A stretch of DNA of 16,789 nt from DATBIO01 sp036556965 (GTDB lineage Bacteria > Acidobacteriota > Vicinamibacteria > Fen-336). Made by a program: the position numbers and the translations under genes. How positions within the stretch are numbered: position 1 is the stretch's first letter; each line of letters begins with the position of its first letter. The stretch is from positions 1 through 16,789 of the forward strand of contig DATBIO010000024.1 of the NCBI GenBank assembly GCA_036556965.1, in the 5' to 3' direction. The notes beneath the pieces were generated by a model. That model saw only the letters and a program-made list of their open reading frames with translations, made no database searches and was not told where the DNA came from. Of this stretch, positions 6,948 through 14,544 are shown one piece after another.

Positions 6948-7538
6948 CTAGTGTACCTTGTCCCTTTCGCCCGCGCCCCCCGCGTCGCCGCCGCGCGCGA
7001 CCTTCACCATGGCCGGCCGCAGCAGCCGGTCGCCCAGGCGGTAGCCCTTGCGCAGCACCTCCAGCACCGTGCCCTCGGGCACCCCGGGGGCGCTCTCCTG
7101 CGAGAACGCCTGGTGCCGCGAGGGGTCGAAGAGCTGTCCCAGGGGGTCCTCGACGGTCACCCCCCGGGCGGCCAGCAGGGCCAGCAGCTCGCGGCGGGTC
7201 AGCTCCACCCCCTCGCGCAGGGAGGACTCGCTGCCCTCCGCGGCCAGCGCCCGCTCCAGGTTGTCGAGGGTGGGCACGAGGTCGCGCATGAGGGCGGCGG
7301 CGGCCTCCGCCGACGCCTGCTGCCGCTCGCGCTCGGCGCGCTTGCGGTAGTTGTCGAAGTCGGCGGCCTTGCGCAGGTAGCTGTCCTTCAGCTCGTCGCG
7401 CTCGCGGCGGAGGGCCTCGTGCTCCTCGCGCGTGGGCGGGGGCAGGGGCACCGGCTCCAGCCCCGTCGGCTCCGCGCCCGCCTCCGACGCCTCCTCGGTG
7501 CCCACGGGGGTCTCGTCGTCGCCGTTGCGCCTCTTCAT
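6948..7538 (-). CDS. grpE: Nucleotide exchange factor GrpE
   Basis: 196 aa. GrpE dimers release ADP from DnaK. An acidic, Pro-rich N-terminus (about residues 1-35) leads into a long helix/coiled coil with DELKDSYLRKAADFDNYRKR and ERERQQ, then LVPTLDNLERAL. The beta domain near the C-terminus has GQLFDPSRHQAF and GYRLGDRLLRPAMVKVA, diagnostic for GrpE. The ATG at 7538-7536 overlaps the hrcA stop as ATGA (4 bases), with GAGGAG about 9 bases upstream inside hrcA. The frame is open further upstream, but that part is just hrcA read out of frame. Confidence 0.95.
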   Translation of the reverse strand: MKRRNGDDETPVGTEEASEAGAEPTGLEPVPLPPPTREEHEALRRERDELKDSYLRKAADFDNYRKRAERERQQASAEAAAALMRDLVPTLDNLERALAAEGSESSLREGVELTRRELLALLAARGVTVEDPLGQLFDPSRHQAFSQESAPGVPEGTVLEVLRKGYRLGDRLLRPAMVKVARGGDAGGAGERDKVH

Positions 7539-8578
7539 GCTTCCAGGCTCCTCAGCGTGCGGGAGACCGCCCGCGCCATGTGGTCCACCAGCGCGATGAC
7601 GCGCCCGTAGGCCATCCGGGGGCAGCCCACCACCCCCAGGCCCCACACGCTGTCTCCGTCCACGGGGTAGCGCGCCGCCACCAGGGCCAGCTCGCTCAGG
7701 TCGGGATCGGGCATCTCGTGGCCGATCACGATGCGCACGCCGTTGCCGGAGAGGCAGGCGTTCAGGATCCGCACGAGCCGGCCCTTCTCCTCCAGGGTGC
7801 TCAAGAGGGTCCGCATGCGCTGGAGGTCCCCGAATTCCGGGATCCGGAGGACGTTGCTGGCCCCGCCCAGGATGACGTCGCCCCCTTCCTCCGCGGGGGC
7901 GAAGGCCTGCCGCCCCACCGCGAGCACGCGCTTGAGGAGGGCGTCGTAGAGCGCCTGCTCCCGGCGCATCAGCTCCAGGAGCTGGGCACGGATGCCGGCC
8001 AGGGTCAGCCCCGCGAAATGGTGGTTCAGGTAGTTCGCGCAGGCGAGCAGCTCGTCCGGCCCCAGCTCCTCCTCCACCTCGATGACCTTGCTCGTGACCA
8101 GCCCCGTGCGCGCGACCATCACCACCAGCACGCGGGGGTGGGGGAGCCGCACGAGGTCGATGTGGCGGAAGGTGGCGCCGTCCAGGTGGGGGGCGAGGAC
8201 GAAGCCGACGTTGCCGCTCAGGCGGGAGAGCAGGCGCGAGGCCGCGTCGAGCAGCGCGCGGGGAGCGGCGTCCCGGGCCAGCTCCGACTCGATGGCCTCC
8301 GCGTCGCGCCGCCGCAGCGTCTCCGGCTCGAGGAGGCTGTCCACGTAGACCCGGTAGCCGTCGTCGGTGGGCACCCTCCCGGCGCTGGTGTGGGGGTGGT
8401 CGAGGTAACCCATGCCCTCGAGGTCGGCCATGATGTGGCGGAGGGTGGCCGAGGAGAGGCGGCGCTCCAGCAGCCGCGACAGGCTCTCGGAGCCGATGGG
8501 CTCGCCGCTGGCGATGTGGAGCTGGATGAGCGCCTTGAGCACGTCGCGCCGGCGCTGGTCGAGCGGTGGCTGCCCCAT
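7535..8578 (-). CDS. hrcA: Heat-inducible transcription repressor HrcA
   Basis: 347 aa. HrcA represses class I heat-shock operons by binding the CIRCE operator, and GroE modulates its activity. The winged-helix N-terminus is clear: LDQRRRDVLKALIQLHI, GEPIGSESL, LSSATLRHIMADLEGMGYL, HTSAGRVPTDDGYRVYVD (about residues 6-80). The rest is the GAF-like and dimerisation part, with EFGDLQRMRTLLSTLEEK and VRIVIGHEMPDPDLSELALVAARY. It is the first gene of the chaperone operon. There is no Shine-Dalgarno; the ATG lies 8 bases after a TATCTT box, which predicts a leaderless or nearly leaderless mRNA. No CIRCE sequence is visible upstream of it or in the dnaK gap, so its target here is unclear. Confidence 0.95.
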   Translation of the reverse strand: MGQPPLDQRRRDVLKALIQLHIASGEPIGSESLSRLLERRLSSATLRHIMADLEGMGYLDHPHTSAGRVPTDDGYRVYVDSLLEPETLRRRDAEAIESELARDAAPRALLDAASRLLSRLSGNVGFVLAPHLDGATFRHIDLVRLPHPRVLVVMVARTGLVTSKVIEVEEELGPDELLACANYLNHHFAGLTLAGIRAQLLELMRREQALYDALLKRVLAVGRQAFAPAEEGGDVILGGASNVLRIPEFGDLQRMRTLLSTLEEKGRLVRILNACLSGNGVRIVIGHEMPDPDLSELALVAARYPVDGDSVWGLGVVGCPRMAYGRVIALVDHMARAVSRTLRSLEA

Positions 8579-8586
8579 CTACGGCA

Positions 8587-8616
8587 AAGATAAGCGATGG
8601 GCGGGCCGGCGTTCAA
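8587..8616 (-). promoter_or_regulatory. Predicted promoter of hrcA-grpE-dnaK-dnaJ
   Basis: Minus strand TTGAAC (8616-8611), an 18-base spacer, then TATCTT (8592-8587). The predicted start is near 8580, two bases before the hrcA ATG. A sigma-32 type match was considered and is poor. No TTAGCACTC/GAGTGCTAA operator overlaps it. Confidence 0.6.
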
Positions 8617-8620
8617 CGCG

Positions 8621-8640
8621 CCCGGGGCCCGGGGGCCCGG
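8621..8640 (-). terminator. GC-only self-complementary run after the alanine dehydrogenase stop
   Basis: Twenty consecutive G/C bases directly after the ald stop contain several pairing arrangements (CCGGG with CCCGG, and two GGGCCC palindromes). It may end or slow transcription before the hrcA promoter. There is no T run, so intrinsic termination is uncertain. Confidence 0.35.
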
Positions 8641-9753
<1,113 letters not shown>

Positions 9754-9761
9754 GGGGCGCG

Positions 9762-11306
9762 CTACTCGCCCAGGACGGCGTCGATCTGGGCCCGCTGCAG
9801 CTGGCCGCTGTAGTCGATGTAGATGGACTTCCACTCGCTGAACACGTCCAGGGCCTGCACGCACGCCTCGCGGTGGCCGTTGCCGGTGTTCTTGGTGCCG
9901 CCGAAGGGGAGGTGCGTTTCCGCCCCGATGGTGGGCGCGTTCACGTAGAAGATGCCGGTGTACATCTCGCGCATGGCGGTGAAGGCCTTGTTGATGTCGC
10001 GCGTGTAGATGGCGGCGGACAGCCCGTAGTCCACGGCGTTGCCCACGGCGATGGCCTCCTCGAGCGACTTCACGGGGATGAGGCTGACCACGGGCCCGAA
10101 GACCTCCTCGCAGGAGATGCGCATCCCGGGGTCGCAGTCCCCGAAGACGGTGGGCTCGTGGAAGAAGCCGCGCCCCAGCGCCCCCGCCTCCAGGCGGTGG
10201 CCGCCGCACAACAGCTTCGCCCCCTCGTCCCGCGCCACGCGCACGTAGCCCTCCACCTTCTCGAGCTGGGCGGCGTTGATGCAGGGGCCCATCTGCACGC
10301 TCTCGTCGAGGCCGTTGCCGACCTTGAGGGCGCGGGCCCGCGCCACGAAGCGAAGGGCGAACTCGCGGTAGACCCGCTCGTGGAGGACCACGCGGCTGGC
10401 CGCCGTGCAGCGCTGGCCGGTGGTGCCGAAGCCGCCCCAGACCGCGCCGTCCACCGCGAGGTCGAGGTCGGCGTCCTCCATGACCATGATCACGTTCTTG
10501 CCGCCCATCTCCAGGTGGCAGTGCTTGAAGGCGCTGGCGCAGGCCTCGGACACCTTGCGGCCGGTGGCGGTGGACCCGGTGAAGGAGACCACCCCCACGT
10601 CCTTGTGGCGCATGAGCGGCGCCCCCGCCTCGGGCCCCCCGCCCGTGACCATGTTCACCACCCCCGGGGGAAGGCCGGCCTCCTCGAGGGCGAGGACGAG
10701 GTTGACGGTGGAGAGGGGGGTGTCGGGGGCGGGCTTGATGACGACGGTGTTGCCCAGGATGAGGGCGGGCATCATCTTCCAGGAGGGGATGGCCATGGGG
10801 AAGTTCCAGGGCGTGATGAGCCCGGCCACCCCCACGGGCATGCGCACCGACATCTGGAACTTCGCCGCCATCTCGGAGGGGGTCGTCTGGCCGAACTGGC
10901 GGCGGCCCTCGCCCGCCATGTAGTACGTCATGTCGATGGCTTCCTGGACGTCGCCGCGCGTCTCGGCCAGGACCTTGCCCATCTCGCGCGTGGCGTCCCG
11001 CGCGAATTCCTCCTTGCGCCGCAGCAGGATCTCCGCGGCGCGGAAGAGGATCTCGCCCCGCCTGGGCGCGGGGAGCGCGCGCCAGCGGGGGAAGGCCTCC
11101 CGCGCCGCGGCCACCGCGCGCTCCACGTCGTGCTCGCCGGAGTCGGCGAACGTTCCCACGAGGTCGTCGCGGTCGGCGGGGTTGCGGTTCTCGAGGGTCT
11201 TGCCCGACACCGCGGGGACCCAGGCCCCCGCGATGTAGTTGCCGTGGGTACGGGCGCCGGCGCCGCCGGCCCCGGAACGGGGCGTGCCCGTCAGCGTCTC
11301 CGCCAT
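9762..11306 (-). CDS. NAD(P)-dependent aldehyde dehydrogenase, possibly semialdehyde-specific
   Basis: 514 aa. It oxidises an aldehyde to the acid. The fold signatures are complete: ITPWNFPMAIPSWK with Asn168, VIKPAPDTP with Lys191, FTGSTATGR, LEMGGKN with general base Glu266, and GQRCTAA with the catalytic Cys300. EEVFGPV follows, and the C-terminus has THLPFGGTKNTGNGHREA and FSEWKSIYIDYSGQLQRAQID. The overall look recalls enzymes for amino-acid-derived semialdehydes (aminoadipate- or piperideine-6-carboxylate-type), but the substrate cannot be read from sequence alone. The ATG at 11306-11304 has GGGAG 8 bases upstream. The gene is followed at 8 bases by ald, favouring a role in amino-acid catabolism. 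Confidence 0.92.
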   Translation of the reverse strand: MAETLTGTPRSGAGGAGARTHGNYIAGAWVPAVSGKTLENRNPADRDDLVGTFADSGEHDVERAVAAAREAFPRWRALPAPRRGEILFRAAEILLRRKEEFARDATREMGKVLAETRGDVQEAIDMTYYMAGEGRRQFGQTTPSEMAAKFQMSVRMPVGVAGLITPWNFPMAIPSWKMMPALILGNTVVIKPAPDTPLSTVNLVLALEEAGLPPGVVNMVTGGGPEAGAPLMRHKDVGVVSFTGSTATGRKVSEACASAFKHCHLEMGGKNVIMVMEDADLDLAVDGAVWGGFGTTGQRCTAASRVVLHERVYREFALRFVARARALKVGNGLDESVQMGPCINAAQLEKVEGYVRVARDEGAKLLCGGHRLEAGALGRGFFHEPTVFGDCDPGMRISCEEVFGPVVSLIPVKSLEEAIAVGNAVDYGLSAAIYTRDINKAFTAMREMYTGIFYVNAPTIGAETHLPFGGTKNTGNGHREACVQALDVFSEWKSIYIDYSGQLQRAQIDAVLGE

Positions 11307-11332
11307 GCTCGATTCTCCCGACGGGCCGCCGT

Positions 11333-11347
11333 CCGGGGGGGCCCCGG
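11333..11347 (-). repeat. Short GC hairpin between bactofilin and aldehyde dehydrogenase
   Basis: CCGGGG, three bases, CCCCGG: a 6-bp perfect stem beginning one base after the bactofilin stop, within the 42-base gap. No T run follows. It may partly separate bactofilin from dehydrogenase expression or mark an mRNA end. Confidence 0.45.
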
Positions 11348-11348
11348 C

Positions 11349-11825
11349 TCAGGTGCCGGAGCCCACCACCTTGTCCTTGCGCTCGGACCGGCCCGACATG
11401 TCGCTGTTGCCCCGGAACATCGCCCCCTCCGCGATGACGATCTTGGGGGCGCGGATGTTTCCGGTGAGGCGTCCAGTGCTCTGGATCTCGATGCGGCTGG
11501 TGGCCTCGCAGTCGCCCACGATCTCCCCGCTGACCACGAGCGACTGCACGGCCACGGTGGCCTTCACCTGGCCGCCCGGCGCCACGCGCAGGTCGCGGTT
11601 GGTGTGGATCTGGCCCTCGATGGTGCCTTCCACCACCACGTCCTCGTCGCCCGTCAGCTCGCCCTTGATCACGATCTTGGCCCCGATCACGCAGGTGCCG
11701 CCGCTGGGACGCGGGCCGGGGGGGGCGGCGGCGGGCATGGCGGTGGGGGGCGGGGACGCGGGGCGCGGGCCGGGGCCCTGCGCCTCCTGGGGCTTCTCGT
11801 CTGGAGGCTTGCCGAAGATACCCAT
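11349..11825 (-). CDS. Bactofilin (DUF583 family cytoskeletal protein)
   Basis: 158 aa. Bactofilins polymerise without nucleotide into filaments used in cell shape, polar placement, motility or chromosome handling. The first 42 or so residues are a Pro/Ala-rich disordered arm beginning MGIFGKPP. The core from about 43 to 145 shows the short repeating beta-helix pattern: TCVIGAKIVIKGELTGDEDVVVEGTIEGQI, then VKATVAVQSLVVSGEIVGDC and RLTGNIRAPKIVIAEGA. The tail is short and charged (SGRSERKDKVV). The ATG at 11825-11823 has GGGAGG only 4 bases upstream, a tight spacing. It lies 34 bases after the tRNA-Gly CCA end, with no promoter recognised between them, so it may be expressed from the tRNA promoter. 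Confidence 0.93.
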   Translation of the reverse strand: MGIFGKPPDEKPQEAQGPGPRPASPPPTAMPAAAPPGPRPSGGTCVIGAKIVIKGELTGDEDVVVEGTIEGQIHTNRDLRVAPGGQVKATVAVQSLVVSGEIVGDCEATSRIEIQSTGRLTGNIRAPKIVIAEGAMFRGNSDMSGRSERKDKVVGSGT

Positions 11826-11859
11826 GCGACCTCCCTGCGGCAGGGTGGGGCCCGGAGAT

Positions 11860-11935
11860 TGGAGCGGGCGACGGGGTTCGAACCCGCGACACCGAGCTTG
11901 GGAAGCTCGTACTCTACCAGCTGAGCTACGCCCGC
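11860..11935 (-). tRNA. tRNA-Gly (anticodon CCC), CCA encoded
   Basis: The cloverleaf folds completely: acceptor GCGGGCG/CGCCCGC, D arm GCTC/GAGT with loop AGCTGGTA, anticodon arm CGAGC-TTCCCAA-GCTCG giving anticodon CCC (reads GGG), 5-base variable loop GTGTC, and T arm GCGGG-TTCGAAC-CCCGT. Discriminator T73 is typical of bacterial tRNA-Gly, and CCA follows in the DNA (11862-11860). The body is 73 nt, 76 with CCA. GGG is a common glycine codon in so GC-rich a genome. Confidence 0.97.
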
Positions 11936-11958
11936 CCGATCCGCCGATACCGCCGGCC

Positions 11959-11987
11959 ATCATAGCCAGCGCCCGTCGGCGGGGCAA
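11959..11987 (-). promoter_or_regulatory. Promoter of tRNA-Gly (and possibly bactofilin onwards)
   Basis: Minus strand TTGCCC (11987-11982), 17-base spacer, TATGAT (11964-11959). Predicted start near 11952, 17 bases before the mature tRNA 5' end. Its -35 overlaps the last bases of the inverted repeat at 11986-12022. Confidence 0.65.
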
Positions 11988-12022
11988 GCGCGCGGCGGGC
12001 CCTCCCCCGGCCGTGCGCGCTT
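11986..12022 (-). terminator. Hairpin after the phosphomannomutase gene (terminator-like)
   Basis: AAGCGCGC (12022-12015, minus strand) pairs perfectly with GCGCGCTT (11993-11986). Inside, GGCC and GGCC can pair again around a G-rich loop, giving a 37-base imperfect stem. It begins four bases after the mutase stop codon. No T run follows beyond TT, so it may be Rho-assisted or an mRNA 3'-end protector. Confidence 0.45.
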
Positions 12023-12026
12023 CCCG

Positions 12027-13373
12027 CTACCGCCGGATCAGGGCCAGGACCTCGTCGCGGCGCCGCTCCATGTCCTCGCGCGACGAGGCCTCGAGGTTGA
12101 GCCGCAGCAGGGGCTCGGTGTTGGACGGCCGCACGTTGAAGTGCCAGTCGTCGTAGTCCACGGAGACGCCGTCCAGGTGCGAGACGCGGCCGTCACGGTA
12201 GCGCTCCTCGATGCGGCGCAGGGCGGCCTCCACGTCGGCCACCCGCGAGTTGACCTCGCCCGAGATGTGGTAGCGCGCGCGGATGGGGGCCAGGATCTCC
12301 GAGAGGGGGCGGCGGGCGCGCCCCAGCAGCTCGAGCACGACGAGGGCGGGGATCATGCCGTTGTCGGCGTACCAGTTGTCGCGGAAGTAGAAGTGGCCGG
12401 AGACCTCGCCCCCGAACACGGCGTTCTCGTCGCGCATGCGCTTCTTCATGAAGGCGTGGCCCACGCGGTGCATGAGGGCCGTGCCCCCCGCCGCCCCCAC
12501 CATGTCCGCCACCGCGCGCGAGGCGCGCACGTCGTAGACGATGCGGGCCCCGTGCTCCTTCTCGCAGAAGCGGCGGCCGAGGAGCGCGGTCACGAAGTCG
12601 CCGGGCACGAACCCCCCGGTGTCGTCGATGAAGAAGCAGCGGTCGGCGTCCCCGTCCCAGGCGATGCCGAGGTCGGCCCTCTCCTCGGCCACCCGCTCCA
12701 TGATCTCGCGGCGGTTCTCCTCGATGAGGGGGTCGGCGGGGTGGTTGGGGAACGTGCCGTCGATCTCGAAGTACATGGGCACGACGTCGAGGGGCAGCCG
12801 GGGGAAGATGGCCTGGGCCCCGATGGCGCCCATGCCGTTGCCGGTGTCCATGACCACCTTGAGGCGGGGGACCGCGGCCGCCTCGATGAAGGAGAGGCAG
12901 TGCAGGGCGTAGTCCTCGCGGATGGCGCGCGCCTCCGCGCGGGAGCCCACGGGCTCGGGGTCCTCCGCGAAGCGCCCGGCCAGGAGGGCCTCGCGGATCT
13001 CCTTGATGCCGGCGTCGCCGGAGAGGGCGAGGGCGCCCTGGCGCACCATCTTGATGCCGTTCCACTCCCGGGGGTTGTGGGATGCGGTGACGATGGCGCC
13101 GCCGTCCAGGCCGTGGCGGGCCACGTGGTAGTACATCATGTCCGTGCCCACGAGGCCCAGGTCCTCCACCGCCGCCCCCTGGCTGCGCGCCCCGCGGACG
13201 AAGGCCGCCGCCAGCTCGGGGGAGGAGAGGCGGCCGTCGCGCCCCACCGCGACGCGCCGCGCGCCCAGGTAGTCCACGAAGGCGCGGCCGGTGCGGCGGG
13301 CCACCTCGGCGTCGAGCTGCGCCGGGTAGATCCCGCGCACGTCGTACGCCTTGAAGATGCTGCCGTCGATCAT
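12027..13373 (-). CDS. manB: Phosphomannomutase/phosphoglucomutase (alpha-D-phosphohexomutase)
   Basis: 448 aa. It moves phosphate between C6 and C1 of mannose (and often glucose), supplying mannose-1-phosphate to the nucleotidyltransferase encoded just upstream. The family's four signatures are present: TASHNP with phosphoserine Ser98, metal loop DGDADR (Asp240/242/244), sugar loop GGEVSGHFYF (Glu323, Ser325), and phosphate loop RPSNTEP at 415-421. It most resembles the AlgC-type dual-specificity enzymes, so PMM versus PGM preference is open. The ATG at 13373-13371 overlaps the upstream stop (ATGA, 4 bases), with AGGA 7 bases upstream, so the pair is translationally coupled. Confidence 0.93.
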   Translation of the reverse strand: MIDGSIFKAYDVRGIYPAQLDAEVARRTGRAFVDYLGARRVAVGRDGRLSSPELAAAFVRGARSQGAAVEDLGLVGTDMMYYHVARHGLDGGAIVTASHNPREWNGIKMVRQGALALSGDAGIKEIREALLAGRFAEDPEPVGSRAEARAIREDYALHCLSFIEAAAVPRLKVVMDTGNGMGAIGAQAIFPRLPLDVVPMYFEIDGTFPNHPADPLIEENRREIMERVAEERADLGIAWDGDADRCFFIDDTGGFVPGDFVTALLGRRFCEKEHGARIVYDVRASRAVADMVGAAGGTALMHRVGHAFMKKRMRDENAVFGGEVSGHFYFRDNWYADNGMIPALVVLELLGRARRPLSEILAPIRARYHISGEVNSRVADVEAALRRIEERYRDGRVSHLDGVSVDYDDWHFNVRPSNTEPLLRLNLEASSREDMERRRDEVLALIRR

Positions 13374-14425
13374 GCTCCCATCCTGCTGTGGTCCGTCACC
13401 CGGGTCCCCTCGCCGAGCACGGAGCCCGGCCCCACGCGGGCGTGGGCGCCGACGCTCACGCCGCCCAGGAGCGCGCCCTCCACGCGGGCGCGGGGACCGA
13501 CGTCGGTGCCCGGCCAGAGCACGCTGTCCGCGACCTCCGCTTCCTCCCGCACCGTCACCCCCGAGGTCAGCACGGCGCCGCGCCCCAGGACCGCGGCTCT
13601 CGCCACCCGGCAGCCCGGACCGACGTAGAACGGGCCCTCGAGCCGCGCCCCCTCCGCCACCTCGGCCGAGGGATCCACCCAGCCCGCGTCGCGTCGCAGG
13701 CCCGCGAGCGCGACGGGGAAGGCACCTCCCAGGATATCCCGGTGCACCTGGAGGTATTTCTCCGGCGTGCCGATGTCGATCCAGTAGCGCCGGTGCACGA
13801 AGCCGTGCATGTGCAGCCCGTCCGCCAGCAGGCCGGGGAAGAACACGCGCTCGATGGAGACGGGGGTGGCGGCCGGCATGCGCTCGAGGGTGGCGGTGTC
13901 GAGGACGTAGATCCCGGCGTTGATGGTGTCGGTGGTGATCTGGGACGGCTCCGGCTTCTCCACGAAGCGGCGGACGCGCCCGCCCTCGTCCGTCTCCACC
14001 AACCCGTAGGCGGCGGGGTTCGGCACCGGGGCCAGCACGAGGGTGGCGCGCGCGCCCGCCGCGCGGTGCTCGGCCACCACGGCGGGGAGGTCCACGTCGG
14101 TGAGGACGTCCCCGTTGAAGACGATGGTGGTGTCGTCGAGGAAGGGCAGGGCGTTGCGCACCGCGCCCCCCGTGCCCAGCGGCACGTCCTCCACCGCGTA
14201 GTGGAGCCGCCGGCCGAGGGCGGCGCCGTCGCCGAAGACGGCCTGCACGCGCTCGGGCCGGTAGGCCACGGAGAAGACCACCTCCGTCACCCCCACCGTG
14301 CCCAGGAGGTCGAGCTGGTGGCGGAGGAAGGGGCGGTCCACCACCGGCACCACGGGCTTGGGGACGCTCAGGGTGAGAGGCCGGAGGCGCGTGCCCTCGC
14401 CGCCGGCCAGGATGACTGCTTTCAT
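13370..14425 (-). CDS. Sugar-1-phosphate nucleotidyltransferase, probably mannose-1-phosphate guanylyltransferase
   Basis: 351 aa. It would join GTP and mannose-1-phosphate to GDP-mannose. The Rossmann-like part has LAGGEGTRLRPLT (6-18), VPKPVVPV with Lys23, GTGGAVRNAL, FNGDVLTD with metal ligand Asp106, and FVEKPEP at 154-160. RYWIDIGTPEKYLQ leads into a left-handed beta-helix tail from about 248 to 345, the two-part layout of the eukaryote/actinobacterium-type GDP-mannose pyrophosphorylases. A glucose-1-phosphate enzyme is the main alternative; overlap with the mutase favours mannose. ATG at 14425-14423 (MKAVILAGG) is the natural start. The frame continues upstream but only into promoter DNA. 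No Shine-Dalgarno is seen; TATCAT lies 18 bases upstream. Confidence 0.87.
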   Translation of the reverse strand: MKAVILAGGEGTRLRPLTLSVPKPVVPVVDRPFLRHQLDLLGTVGVTEVVFSVAYRPERVQAVFGDGAALGRRLHYAVEDVPLGTGGAVRNALPFLDDTTIVFNGDVLTDVDLPAVVAEHRAAGARATLVLAPVPNPAAYGLVETDEGGRVRRFVEKPEPSQITTDTINAGIYVLDTATLERMPAATPVSIERVFFPGLLADGLHMHGFVHRRYWIDIGTPEKYLQVHRDILGGAFPVALAGLRRDAGWVDPSAEVAEGARLEGPFYVGPGCRVARAAVLGRGAVLTSGVTVREEAEVADSVLWPGTDVGPRARVEGALLGGVSVGAHARVGPGSVLGEGTRVTDHSRMGA

Positions 14426-14428
14426 GGG

Positions 14429-14443
14429 CCGCGAAAGGCGCGG
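14429..14443. repeat. Perfect 5-bp inverted repeat before the guanylyltransferase start
   Basis: CCGCG-AAAGG-CGCGG on the plus strand lies between the TATCAT box (14444-14449) and the minus-strand ATG at 14425. The predicted transcription start (near 14437) falls inside it, so it suits an operator better than an RNA hairpin. Confidence 0.35.
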
Positions 14444-14449
14444 ATGATA
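14444..14449 (-). promoter_or_regulatory. Candidate -10 box for the GDP-mannose genes
   Basis: TATCAT on the minus strand, 18 bases before the ATG. The matching -35 position (about 14467-14472) is a poor hexamer and overlaps the -35 of the divergent promoter. Predicted leader is about 12 nt. Confidence 0.45.
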
Positions 14450-14469
14450 GCACCGCCGTTGCCCCCGCT

Positions 14470-14499
14470 TTGACAGGCCGGGAGCGTGGTTCCTATAGT
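14470..14499 (+). promoter_or_regulatory. Promoter of the nucleotide-sugar dehydrogenase-pgsA unit
   Basis: TTGACA (14470-14475), 18-base spacer, TATAGT (14494-14499). Predicted start near 14506, giving a 39-nt leader before the TTG start at 14545. It rules out coding starts upstream of about 14506. Confidence 0.75.
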
Positions 14500-14544
14500 G
14501 CCCCGGTTCCGGCGGCGGCGCGCCGCCCGCGGGAGGCCCCACCC

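Noticed and set aside
4270..6951. Long open frame of 893 codons on the plus strand opposite dnaJ and dnaK
   Set aside because: It is a GC-rich antisense shadow: low-complexity His/Gly/Leu-rich translation, no domain, and exactly opposite well-defined genes. Similar shadows occur opposite most genes here.
6949..6985. TACACT near the grpE stop as a separate dnaK promoter
   Set aside because: No -35-like hexamer lies 16-18 bases upstream, and the match is in the coding end of grpE.
8573..8580. CCCCATCT on the plus strand, a match to the sigma-32 -10 consensus
   Set aside because: It points away from hrcA, comes from the first codons of HrcA, and has no CTTGAA at proper spacing.
8593..8616. Possible sigma-32 promoter for hrcA (GTTGAA ... 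GCCCATCG)
   Set aside because: The spacer is only about 9 bases rather than 13-15, and the -10 has two mismatches. The sigma-70-like reading fits better.
12027..14453. 808-codon minus-strand frame suggesting a nucleotidyltransferase-mutase fusion
   Set aside because: The upstream half is out of frame relative to the nucleotidyltransferase. The mutase has its own ATG in an ATGA overlap.
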